Source: Candidatus Brachybacter algidus
GTDB taxonomy: Bacteria; Bacteroidota; Bacteroidia; Chitinophagales; Saprospiraceae
Length of the DNA: 64,000 nt
NCBI GenBank assembly: GCA_016711705.1
Contig: JADJSK010000013.1
Coordinates: 124,001 to 188,000, forward strand
Direction of reading: 5' to 3'
Part shown: piece by piece, positions 18,221 to 26,531 of the stretch
Layout of the letters: the number at the start of each line of letters is the position of its first letter
How positions within the stretch are numbered: position 1 is the first letter of the stretch
Program-made: the position numbers and the translations under genes
Notes under the pieces: generated by a model
What the model saw: the letters and a program-made list of their open reading frames with translations, nothing else
What the model was told of the DNA's origin: nothing
Databases searched by the model: none

Positions 18221-19105
18221 TCACTCCATCTTATGTTTCAGCTCATTTCCACATCTCCTGCAATAAACCGCATCGTCTTCATGGCCAACTAAATTACAGT
18301 TTTGGCAGACTAAATCATTTCTTTTGTATTTCATTTCTTTGATAAGATTAGAACCGATGATACCTGTAGGAACGGCGATGATGGCGTACCCGAGTATCAT
18401 TATGAAAGAGGCTAGGACTTTACCCATTGGAGTAAGCGGTGAAATGTCACCATACCCGACAGTTGTGATCGTCACAATGGCCCAATAGATACTTTGTGGA
18501 ATAGATGAAAAACTTGGATTATGATCGTATTCGATGACATACATTACAGAACCAAGGAAAAATGTTAAGACTAACATGAAAAACAGGAATATTGCAATCT
18601 TCCGGGAACTTCGCACCAGACTAAAGACCAGGTCCCGACTTTCATCCAGAAATTTAACCATACGGAATATCCTGAATACTCTGAGTAAGCGGAAAGAACG
18701 GATGATCATCAGCATATGAGTGTTTGGTATGAAAAACTCTACAAAGGATGGAAGAATTGCCAATAGATCTATGACGCCGTATATACTTTTTGCAAATACA
18801 CGTTTACTCCGGACGCACATTAGTCTCAAGATATATTCGATACTAAATATGACCATGAATATCATATCCAGTTGCTGGAAGATATGCCCATATTTTGCGG
18901 AATATGACTCTACACTCTCCGCTAATAATAAAGCAATATTTGACAAGATCAAGAAAAACAAGAAAGTATCAAATATCTTACCAGCAGGAGTATTGGCTTG
19001 AAAAATAATGACATAGAGTTTATATTGCCAGGATTTTTCATCTTCCGGACGGTTCTGAGATTGGACGACGTCGATGCGATCAGGAATTATTTTGTAAATG
19101 CTCAT
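18221..19105 (-). CDS. Voltage-gated-type potassium channel with C-terminal zinc ribbon
   Basis: A 294-residue six-helix ion transporter. The S4-like segment RSFRLLRVFRIFRMVKF carries regularly spaced Arg, and the pore loop ITTVGYGDISP contains the K+ selectivity filter. After S6 the C-terminus has two Cys pairs, CQNC and CRRC, that look like a small zinc ribbon. Its stop codon lies 3 bases from the last arm of the GxxExxY repeat array. No partner gene is evident. Confidence 0.9.
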   Translation of the reverse strand: MSIYKIIPDRIDVVQSQNRPEDEKSWQYKLYVIIFQANTPAGKIFDTFLFFLILSNIALLLAESVESYSAKYGHIFQQLDMIFMVIFSIEYILRLMCVRSKRVFAKSIYGVIDLLAILPSFVEFFIPNTHMLMIIRSFRLLRVFRIFRMVKFLDESRDLVFSLVRSSRKIAIFLFFMLVLTFFLGSVMYVIEYDHNPSFSSIPQSIYWAIVTITTVGYGDISPLTPMGKVLASFIMILGYAIIAVPTGIIGSNLIKEMKYKRNDLVCQNCNLVGHEDDAVYCRRCGNELKHKME

Positions 19106-19365
19106 GATCCAATTTAGGAATAATTTTACAATTGCATGTTTGATTTTCCAAAATTAAATTTGCCAAGAATACTTTGAATTACCTTTGATTCTGAAAATTT
19201 GATGAGGAGCAGATTTTACCATTTTGAAGGGGCCAAGGGCGAGCTGACTTTAGTTGGAAATTAGTTACAAATTTTATTTAATAAATATATGAAAAAGTAT
19301 AAATTTTAATTTTATTTGGTGTTTAATTATGTCAGGTTTCACCTCGCAAAAAAATTCAAGTAATT

Positions 19366-20607
19366 CTACTTGATTATCAAATCTTTCTGGTATTGACATC
19401 CCTCTGATGTTATAATTTTCAAGAGATAAGTTCCGGCTTGTTGTAACAGAAATGTTTTCTTATTATATTCGAATTCATCTTCAGGATAATCGGAATCCAA
19501 GTCAGCCTTTAAAACAATGTACCATCTCCAGGATTCAGCATTCATTTCTTCCGGTAATTTTAAATTCACCTTGTATGAATTTTCACTTTCTTTTAAAACA
19601 TTATATTTAATATTATCTAAAAAATCAACCGAGTCAAGTTCAAAATACTCCTTCGTCATACAGCCCAAATTGTCAGTTACTTCGACATAATGTTTACCAA
19701 AAGAATTAATTGTAGTAAAAGTATTTCCATCTTTTCCATCAGACCAATCAATATTTACTAATTTCTTATCATCTGCAGGTTCAAAAGACACGTCTACCGG
19801 TGGCTTATCACTGAGACAATCAGGGAGAATCAATCCTACAATTAAATTATTGCAACCTTCAACAAAAAATGAAACATTTATATTGACACAAACATTGTAC
19901 ATCATAGAGATCGTATAATCTCCCGGGGGCAACGTATTTTCAGTACCATGAGCGACGATTCTGTCAGTCCCAAATGTTTTCCAATTTATAGAATTTACAT
20001 CTATTAATGGAGGATAATTAAATTTCACTTTTGCAGTTCCTTTACCATTTTCAATTTTTTCTTGTCTTACCACGAAATAGTCATAATCATAAGTTATTGG
20101 ACAGGCCTTCTCTCCGGGAGCCGCTAATGCTTTTAACTTTTTCATTTCATACATTGTGAATGCTGGCCATTCTGAAAAATTTTCAGACTCTGATTTTTCC
20201 TCACTGTTTTTAAAATAAATATTCGGGCTTAATTTAAACACCTTCGCTTTTACTTCTCCAACTCTGAGTTTTGTTTGTGATTCATCTTTTTTATTGTTGT
20301 GGAAATAAGTGCCATCCTTTGAAAATCCTATAAATTTTACTTCTGTAGGATTGAAATCTTCCTGTGATGGATAAAATTTATATCTCCATGTCAATCCATC
20401 ATCACTTTGCAAGATTAATGGTTGTGGTCCTAATTCAAAAACATAACATTTTAGATATTCTAAAGGATATTCACTCTTGACAATTAGTGCTGGCCCATCA
20501 TTTTCAATTTTATTCCATTTGGAATATGGTTTAGAATTGAATGAAAAAAATATAATTGCTAATATTGCTATAAAAAATAAGTAAACGATTTTAGTTCTAA
20601 ATTTCAT
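19366..20607 (-). CDS. Hypothetical membrane-anchored extracytoplasmic protein
   Basis: 413 residues. The N-terminus has a hydrophobic segment (about residues 8-24) that is either an uncleaved anchor or a signal peptide. The remainder is predicted extracytoplasmic, with two copies of a short Ig/PKD- or SprB-like pattern: around residues 270-320 (GKHYVEVTDNLGCMTKEY) and at the C-terminus (AGTYLLKIITSEGCQYQKD). Such domains are common in Bacteroidota surface proteins. There is no typical T9SS tail. Function is unknown. Confidence 0.65.
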   Translation of the reverse strand: MKFRTKIVYLFFIAILAIIFFSFNSKPYSKWNKIENDGPALIVKSEYPLEYLKCYVFELGPQPLILQSDDGLTWRYKFYPSQEDFNPTEVKFIGFSKDGTYFHNNKKDESQTKLRVGEVKAKVFKLSPNIYFKNSEEKSESENFSEWPAFTMYEMKKLKALAAPGEKACPITYDYDYFVVRQEKIENGKGTAKVKFNYPPLIDVNSINWKTFGTDRIVAHGTENTLPPGDYTISMMYNVCVNINVSFFVEGCNNLIVGLILPDCLSDKPPVDVSFEPADDKKLVNIDWSDGKDGNTFTTINSFGKHYVEVTDNLGCMTKEYFELDSVDFLDNIKYNVLKESENSYKVNLKLPEEMNAESWRWYIVLKADLDSDYPEDEFEYNKKTFLLQQAGTYLLKIITSEGCQYQKDLIIK

Positions 20608-20671
20608 AAATTTTCAGTATTTTAAATGAGTTTTGAATATAAAGTAAATTTATGAAACGATTATTTTTACT

Positions 20672-20884
20672 TCAAATTCCATTTTCTTCCATCCTGAATT
20701 TAATTACTTCTAAAGGGTCTAATGATGGTAAACTTATATTTTTAGCTTCATAATCTTTTACAATCAGCAATAATAATGCCAATTCATCACCTAGATCGGT
20801 TCTAAGTTCAGAATCAAATATCAATAACGTTCTTTTAATTGCAATTTGATATTGTTCTTCAGTGGTTATAACTTTCCAGTTCAT
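20672..20884 (-). pseudogene. HigA-like antitoxin N-terminal remnant lacking the HTH domain
   Basis: A 70-residue product. The N-terminal WKVITTEEQYQIAIKR and GDELALLLLIVKDYE resemble the N-terminal helical region of HigA-type antitoxins, and SLDPLEVIKFRMEENGI matches the linker just before their helix-turn-helix. The reading frame stops exactly there and no HTH follows in any nearby frame. No HigB toxin gene is next to it. It is therefore probably a truncated relic, though a small functional protein cannot be ruled out. Confidence 0.5.
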
Positions 20885-21112
20885 GAAGTGGTTTTTGATT
20901 TACAAACTTAAGAAAATGCGAGAGAAGGGATGTTTAAAATTTCATCTAAGAATGTGAAGCCTCCCCCTCGGCCCACAGAAGCACAATTTCGTCCCCCAAT
21001 TGTGTTCTGACTTCACTTTGTGCAAGTAGGGACTTGCACTTCGTTTCGTTTCACTTCCTTGAAAAGGTCGCTTAGGCACCTTTTCTGCGTCGTTCACCCT
21101 CCAAAGGGGGAA
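20885..21112. other. C-rich intergenic cassette
   Basis: A GC-richer insert in AT-rich surroundings, with CTCCCCCTCGGCC near 20960 and CCTCCAAAGGGGGAAA near 21100-21115 at its two sides and small inverted repeats between (ACAATTNNGTCCCCCAATTGTG and CAAGTAGGGACTTG). No ORF is supported. It looks like another member of the C-rich intergenic repeats seen in this window. Confidence 0.4.
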
Positions 21113-21114
21113 AA

Positions 21115-21148
21115 TAAAAAAAAGTCCGACGTTTTCACATCGGACCCT
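21115..21148 (-). terminator. Duplicated atpG terminator (outer copy)
   Basis: On the minus strand GTCCGATG...CGTCGGAC forms a stem followed by a T-run. It is a near copy of the hairpin at 21943-21975. Confidence 0.7.
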
Positions 21149-21185
21149 TCTATCTATTATTTTGAGTTATAGTAGTTAAATCACA

Positions 21186-21273
21186 TTATAAGGCAGCTGC
21201 ACCGGCTACGTTCTCTGAAAGTTCGTTGGTGATGGCTTCCTGACGGGCTTTGTTGTAATTGATCTTCAATTCT
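21186..21273 (-). pseudogene. Duplicated 3' end of atpG
   Basis: This segment is about 90% identical to the last codons of atpG (22011-22098), including the stop codon, and the similarity continues through the downstream hairpin. It has no start and is not a gene by itself. The last codon and stop of the small lipoprotein gene at 21266 lie inside it. The whole duplicated block is about 160 bases (21114-21273 versus 21942-22098). Confidence 0.85.
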
Positions 21274-21691
21274 CATATAATTTATCCTGCCTGCTCTTAA
21301 ACTTTTCAAACTCTGCGTGAGCAATAGAATCCAATTCACGACTTTGATAATAATGCAGACAATTAGCCATAAAATACTTCTGATCTTTTCCACAACCTTC
21401 GCACATTGTAGCTATCGGAATATTGTTCACCATATTTTTTGCCAATGACTTTGCTAATGCTATATTTTCTAAATCCAATCCATCATATGTGTTAAATGCA
21501 TCTTTCTTACCAATGAGATCAAAAATAGTGTCATTCTGATAACTTTCCCTCAAACTTGAAAAAAACACTTGGTCTTTAAATGCAGTGATCCAGGGATTAT
21601 TGCTTTTTTGATAATCAAATGTTTCAAACTTATTTTTATTCGAACTACAAGCTACTAAAACAAATAAAACAAATAATTTATAATATTTCAT
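21266..21691 (-). CDS. Small hypothetical lipoprotein
   Basis: 141 residues from the ATG at 21691, chosen because it starts a lipoprotein signal (MKYYKLFVLFVLVACSS, lipobox Cys about residue 15) and overlaps the upstream stop as ATGA. The upstream alternative would add three residues. It contains a CEGCG pair near the middle. I do not recognise the family. It is translationally coupled to the gene at 21688-21915, and both lie inside a segment bounded by duplicated atpG 3' ends. Confidence 0.65.
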   Translation of the reverse strand: MKYYKLFVLFVLVACSSNKNKFETFDYQKSNNPWITAFKDQVFFSSLRESYQNDTIFDLIGKKDAFNTYDGLDLENIALAKSLAKNMVNNIPIATMCEGCGKDQKYFMANCLHYYQSRELDSIAHAEFEKFKSRQDKLYEN

Positions 21692-21915
21692 ATGACCCAA
21701 AGTGGTTTTCCTGATTTTGTAACTATCGCATTATATCCAGAATTAGATAAAGAATCTCTGAATTCATAAATTAATGAAGAAATACTTTGAGCATTAAAAC
21801 TTGCGCTCTGGTCATTAATTTCTATTTTATCATTTAAATACATTTCCTTTTCTTCATTACAACTTATAAATGAAATTAAAAAAGAACATAATATAACTTT
21901 AAAGATTGTTTTCAT
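21688..21915 (-). CDS. Small hypothetical lipoprotein
   Basis: 75 residues with a lipoprotein-type signal (hydrophobic stretch ending SFISCNEE). The mature part is short and unrecognised. It overlaps the following gene by 4 bases (ATGA). With its neighbour it forms the cargo between the real atpG terminator and the duplicated atpG end. Confidence 0.55.
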   Translation of the reverse strand: MKTIFKVILCSFLISFISCNEEKEMYLNDKIEINDQSASFNAQSISSLIYEFRDSLSNSGYNAIVTKSGKPLWVI

Positions 21916-21942
21916 ATTGATTAATTTGTTTTATTAAATTTT

Positions 21943-21975
21943 AAAAAAAGTCCGGCGCTTTCACATCGGACCCTC
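21943..21975 (-). terminator. Terminator of the atp operon (atpG)
   Basis: On the minus strand a GTCCGATG...GCCGGAC stem is followed by a T-run, about 35-65 bases after the atpG stop. It is duplicated with the atpG end at 21115-21148. Confidence 0.75.
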
Positions 21976-22010
21976 TATCTATTATTTTGAGTTATAGTTG
22001 TTAAATCAAA

Positions 22011-22898
22011 TTATAAGGCTGCTGCACCGGCGACGATCTCTGAAAGTTCGTTCGTGATGGCTTCCTGACGGGCTTTGTTGTAGTTGATCTTTAATTCTTT
22101 TAGTAAACTGTCTGCATTCTCAGTCGCCTTGTCCATCGCTGTCATACGCGCTCCATGTTCTGAAGCATGTGTGTCTAACAATGTCTTGTGAAACTGTGTC
22201 TGAAGGATCGTAGGAACAAGATATTCCAACAATGATTCCTGATCAGGCTCAAAGATGTAATCTGCCTTTTTCTTGCTTGCGTTGATGTCTACCGGCATTT
22301 TCTTTACAGGAAGGAATTGCTCTGCTTCAAAGATCTGTGTCGCAGCATTTTTAAACTTGCTGTAAGCGATCTCTACTGCGTCGTATTTTCCCTTGGCAAA
22401 TTCTTCCATTATTCCATTCGCTATTGGAGCGATGTTGGCAAATGCAAGATTAGAAAATGCATTTACATGCTCTAGAATCAATGGTGAATTCTTGTGCACG
22501 CGACGTACATATTCACCACCCTTTTTACCAATAGATATAAATGTTACATTGCCCGAAGCAAGTTGTGCAGGATATTTACGTTGAGCGATCTCTATAGCAG
22601 CTTTGCTGATGTTGGTATTCAAAGCACCCGCAAGACCACGATTAGAGGTCACCACGACGATAGCTACATTCTTAACTTCTCTTTCTGTATTGTAAACAGA
22701 TGAGCCGTCTCCATCTAGATTGGAAAGGATGTTGGACAACATCTCATTGAGCTTCTCACTATAAGGTCTCAACTGGACGATGGCCTGCTGTGCACGACGC
22801 AACTTGGCAGCAGAAACCATTTTCATGGCTTTTGTGATCTGTTGAGTCGATATCACCGACTTAATCCTCTCTCTTACTTCCTTTAAATTCGCACCCAT
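22011..22898 (-). CDS. atpG: ATP synthase F1 gamma subunit
   Basis: Central rotor stalk of F1. The 295-residue protein begins with LKEVRERIKSVISTQQITKAMKMVSAAKLRRAQ and ends with SEHGARMTAMDKATENADSLL and LNYNKARQEAITNELSEIV-type helices, the two coiled-coil arms typical of gamma. It is the last gene of the atpB-E-F-H-A-G operon, with an 81-base gap after atpA. Confidence 0.97.
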   Translation of the reverse strand: MGANLKEVRERIKSVISTQQITKAMKMVSAAKLRRAQQAIVQLRPYSEKLNEMLSNILSNLDGDGSSVYNTEREVKNVAIVVVTSNRGLAGALNTNISKAAIEIAQRKYPAQLASGNVTFISIGKKGGEYVRRVHKNSPLILEHVNAFSNLAFANIAPIANGIMEEFAKGKYDAVEIAYSKFKNAATQIFEAEQFLPVKKMPVDINASKKKADYIFEPDQESLLEYLVPTILQTQFHKTLLDTHASEHGARMTAMDKATENADSLLKELKINYNKARQEAITNELSEIVAGAAAL

Positions 22899-22979
22899 TT
22901 TGTTATGCTATTATTGATGATGGAAGGCTAAATGAATGAACATTCATCACTTCCATTATTATAATTATTATAATACTAA

Positions 22980-24566
22980 TTAATTAGCGTATTGTTTTGA
23001 AAGATCCGCTGCAACTGCTTTCAATGCTGTAAGATCTGCTTCTTCCAATTTACCTGCCTTGAAATTTTTAAGCATATCAGGATGGCTCTTGTCAAGGATT
23101 GAGAATAGATTTTCTTCAAAATCTCTTACATTCGTTGGTTTGATATCTTTCAATAAGTTGTTTGAACCAAGATAGATCATCGCAACTTGTTTCTCTACTG
23201 ATACCGGAGAATACTGAGCTTGTTTCAATACTTCTACGTTACGCTCTCCTTTGTCCAATACAGACTTAGTAGCGGCATCTAGGTCAGAACCGAACTTAGC
23301 AAATGCTTCCAATTCACGGTATTGAGCCTGATCAAGTTTCAAAGTACCGGATACTTTCTTCATTGACTTGATCTGAGCATTACCACCCACTCGACTCACT
23401 GAGATACCCACGTTGATCGCAGGTCTGATACCTGAGTTGAACAAGTTGGTCTCAAGGAATATCTGACCATCAGTGATCGAGATCACGTTTGTCGGGATAT
23501 ATGCTGATACGTCACCCGCTTGAGTTTCGATGATCGGAAGTGCAGTCAATGAACCACCACCTCTTACAAGACCTGAAGCCTTCAAAGATTCAGGAAGGTC
23601 GTTCATGCTTTGAGCCATTTCATCATTGCTGATGATCTTAGCCGCACGCTCCAAAAGACGGGAGTGAAGGTAGAATACATCACCAGGATAAGCCTCACGC
23701 CCCGGAGGTCTTCTCAATAGAAGAGAAACCTCACGGTAAGCAACAGCCTGCTTAGATAAATCATCATAAATGATCAATGCTGGACGTCCTGTATCGCGGA
23801 AGAATTCTCCAATACATGCACCGGAGAATGGAGCATAAAACTGAAGTGGAGCTGGATCAGCTGCAGAAGAAGCAACGATACAAGTATAAGGCATTGCACC
23901 ATTTTCTTCTAAAACTTTTGCTACCTGAGCTACAGTAGATGCTTTCTGACCACATGCTACATAGATGCAGTAAACAGTCTCACCTCTGTCATAAAATTCC
24001 TTTTGGTTAATGATTGTATCAATGGCAATGGCAGTCTTTCCGATCTGACGATCACCAATGATCAATTCCCTCTGGCCACGGCCGATAGGAATCATCGCAT
24101 CGATCGCTTTGATACCTGTCTGAAGTGGCTCAGTAACCGGTTGACGGAAGATAACACCCGGAGCTTTACGCTCTATTGGCATCTTATATTTAGTACCGGT
24201 GATCTCTCCCTTTCCGTCGATAGGTTGACCAAGTGGATTTACCACACGGCCTAATAAACCTTCACCGACTTCGATAGAAGCGATCGTTTTTGTTCTTTTT
24301 ACTTTAGAATCTTCTTTGATTCCGTCAGATGATCCCAATAGAACCACACCTACGTTATCTTCTTCAAGGTTCAAAACGATGGCTTGTACGCCTGTTTCGA
24401 ATTCTACGAGCTCACCAGCTCCTGCATTGGTAAGACCATATACACGGGCGATACCATCACCCACTTGCAATACTGTACCTACTTCTTCCAATTCAGCTTC
24501 TGTATGGAAACCTGAAAGTTGTTGTTTTAGAATTGCTGAAATTTCATCAGGTTTAACACTAACCAT
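22980..24566 (-). CDS. atpA: ATP synthase F1 alpha subunit
   Basis: Non-catalytic nucleotide-binding subunit of F1, 528 residues. The P-loop GDRQIGKTAIAIDTI and the DDLSKQAVAYREVSLLLRRPPGREAYPGDVFYLHSRLLERAA stretch (with the arginine-finger region) are diagnostic. The genes upstream and downstream are the other F1/Fo subunits. atpD and atpC are not in this cluster, which is a common split in Bacteroidota. Confidence 0.98.
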   Translation of the reverse strand: MVSVKPDEISAILKQQLSGFHTEAELEEVGTVLQVGDGIARVYGLTNAGAGELVEFETGVQAIVLNLEEDNVGVVLLGSSDGIKEDSKVKRTKTIASIEVGEGLLGRVVNPLGQPIDGKGEITGTKYKMPIERKAPGVIFRQPVTEPLQTGIKAIDAMIPIGRGQRELIIGDRQIGKTAIAIDTIINQKEFYDRGETVYCIYVACGQKASTVAQVAKVLEENGAMPYTCIVASSAADPAPLQFYAPFSGACIGEFFRDTGRPALIIYDDLSKQAVAYREVSLLLRRPPGREAYPGDVFYLHSRLLERAAKIISNDEMAQSMNDLPESLKASGLVRGGGSLTALPIIETQAGDVSAYIPTNVISITDGQIFLETNLFNSGIRPAINVGISVSRVGGNAQIKSMKKVSGTLKLDQAQYRELEAFAKFGSDLDAATKSVLDKGERNVEVLKQAQYSPVSVEKQVAMIYLGSNNLLKDIKPTNVRDFEENLFSILDKSHPDMLKNFKAGKLEEADLTALKAVAADLSKQYAN

Positions 24567-24592
24567 GGCTATTATAAATTTAAATTATGTTA

Positions 24593-25135
24593 TTAATTAT
24601 TGGAGAATGAATGTTTCAATTTGTTCATCTGGTAAGCGACACTGCTATCGTATAAGTTACCATTGAATTCAATGATAAAACCACCTATAAGTGCAGGGTT
24701 AATTTTAGTCTCTAGCTGTATCGTTTTGTTATCGCCGATCATTGACTTCACCTTGTTGAGGATAATTTCTGTGGTAGACGCATCCAACGCTGTAGCCGAA
24801 GTAACTTTGACTAAAGCGATATTGAACTTGGTATTGTACTGAGTATTAAATTCATCAGCTATATCTATCAACAGCGACTCTCTACCTTTTTTAACTGATA
24901 GGTTGAAAAATGCAAGTGTAAGAGCGTCGATCTTTCCTTCGAAAATGGCTTTTAAACAAGCCAATTTCTTATCAGGATAGATGATAGGGCTTTTCAGCAA
25001 CAAAACGAGTTCGCGACTCTTTAGTGCTTCATGAAAATTAGCCATATCTGCCTTTACGATCTCGGTCTTGCCCTGTTCTACAGCAAGGTCCAGAAGGGAC
25101 TTGGCATAGCGGGAAGCAACTTGTGATACAGACAT
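24593..25135 (-). CDS. atpH: ATP synthase F1 delta subunit
   Basis: Peripheral-stalk subunit that joins F1 to the b subunits. 180 residues with the OSCP/delta N-terminal helical domain (VASRYAKSLLDLAVEQGK) and the C-terminal INPALIGGFIIEFNGNLYDSSV motif. It lies 26 bases upstream of atpA and 33 downstream of atpF. Confidence 0.96.
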   Translation of the reverse strand: MSVSQVASRYAKSLLDLAVEQGKTEIVKADMANFHEALKSRELVLLLKSPIIYPDKKLACLKAIFEGKIDALTLAFFNLSVKKGRESLLIDIADEFNTQYNTKFNIALVKVTSATALDASTTEIILNKVKSMIGDNKTIQLETKINPALIGGFIIEFNGNLYDSSVAYQMNKLKHSFSNN

Positions 25136-25168
25136 TTATATTAAATTTCTATTTAAAAAATAAACTTA

Positions 25169-25678
25169 TTAGTTAAGTTTGATATCATTGGCAAGAGACT
25201 GCGCCAGTTCGACCTGTGCATTGTCATTGCTCAATTGTTTTTTGATCACTGTCTCAGCGATCTGTACAGCCATAAGTCCTGCCTGATTTTTAACTTCAGT
25301 GATGGCCATTTTCTTTTGATTTTCTATCTCAAGATTGGCACTTGCAAGGATACGGTTTGCTTCGTCTTTAGCCTTGTTCTTAGCTTCAGCAACGATCTGA
25401 CTGGCAGAATCTTTTGCTTCTCTAAGCATGGCAGCTCTTTCCTGACGAGTCTCAACAAGTAATTGCTCGTTTTCAGACTTAAGATTGCTCATCTCCGCAC
25501 GTGCTACATCAGCCTGAGCCAATGCATCTTTGATTGAATCCTCGCGATCTTTCAATGCTTTGGCGATCGGTCCGAAGGCTTTTTTGCCAAGGATAAACCA
25601 AAGTACAACGAAAATAATTACTGTCCAGAAGAATAACCCCGGATCCGGCTTGATTACATTAAATTCGGCTAATAACAT
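25169..25678 (-). CDS. atpF: ATP synthase Fo b subunit
   Basis: 169 residues: one N-terminal membrane helix (about 14-30, FFWTVIIFVVLWFILG) followed by a long charged, Ala-rich coiled coil. It forms the peripheral stalk dimer. The context between atpE and atpH confirms the assignment. Confidence 0.96.
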   Translation of the reverse strand: MLLAEFNVIKPDPGLFFWTVIIFVVLWFILGKKAFGPIAKALKDREDSIKDALAQADVARAEMSNLKSENEQLLVETRQERAAMLREAKDSASQIVAEAKNKAKDEANRILASANLEIENQKKMAITEVKNQAGLMAVQIAETVIKKQLSNDNAQVELAQSLANDIKLN

Positions 25679-25765
25679 ATTATATTAGATTGATGTTTTT
25701 ACTAAAAAAGACCCGGTGATGGACCAACCGTCTTCTCAACGGGTCAAGATTTTTGTTTCCCGGTA

Positions 25766-25963
25766 TTATAGACCAAGGAAAGCTACCACCACGGCGAAAA
25801 GCGCTACCGCTTCTACGAATGCCGCGAAGATCAACATGTTGTTACGGATATCTCCAACTGCTTCAGGCTGGCGAGCAATAGCTTCCATACCTTTACCGCC
25901 GATAAGACCGATACCAATTCCGGCACCGATAGCTGCCAATCCTGCTCCAATAGCTGCGTACAT
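25766..25963 (-). CDS. atpE: ATP synthase Fo c subunit
   Basis: 65-residue two-helix hairpin with a Gly/Ala-rich first helix, the polar loop RQPE (31-34) and the ion-binding Glu51 in FVEAVALF. It is at the short end for the family. It forms the rotor ring. The start at 25963 is the only reasonable ATG. Confidence 0.96.
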   Translation of the reverse strand: MYAAIGAGLAAIGAGIGIGLIGGKGMEAIARQPEAVGDIRNNMLIFAAFVEAVALFAVVVAFLGL

Positions 25964-26531
25964 AATGTATATATTTAGTTTGTTAAAATACGATTCTTAA
26001 GTTAGAAGTTAGAAGGTAGAAGTTAGAATAAGGCGCAGATTGAGCACTCTCTTTGATTCTTAGATTCTTGGTTTTTAACTTTTGGTCAGAAAACTTTTTT
26101 TCTGATGTTTTTATTTTTTGTCGCGAACAGCTTTCGCAATTCGCTGTGGGGAAACGCTCTTTCAGAGCTTCATTTCAAATCTTATCAGAACCTTATATTC
26201 TGCGACCCATTTATCATTTTAAAAAGTTAGAAGGTGAGGCGGTTAGAAGGTGAGAAGGATGCTGAGATCGATCTTTACCTTTAATTCCTGACTTTCGTGC
26301 TTCGATTATATGGCAATAGGCATTAGGCTATAAGCTTTAGGCCGTGCAAAACCATATTTTATTATTTGAAGCGGAAAACTTTTTCTCCGATTTTATTCTT
26401 TGCCTAACTCGGGCCCCTTATCTAATCTTTATTCTGTGCTAAAGAATAACAATTAACAATTAATAACTAACAATTACTCTTCGCTACAATTTCCCTCTGC
26501 GCCTCATTTATCATTTATAATTCACCATTTC
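25964..26531. other. Repeat-rich gap inside the atp operon between atpB and atpE
   Basis: A 568-base gene-free gap, unusual inside an operon. It contains low-complexity purine-rich repeats (GTTAGAAGTTAGAAGGTAGAA near 26000 and GTTAGAAGGTGAGAAGG near 26225-26260) and AACAATTAATAACTAACAATT near 26447-26475. No ORF, terminator or RNA gene was recognised. Either transcription reads through or atpE-F-H-A-G has its own promoter here. Confidence 0.55.

Noticed and set aside
21181..21393. 70-residue ORF over the duplicated atpG end
   Set aside because: It reads the duplicated atpG fragment and the lipoprotein gene in a shifted frame.
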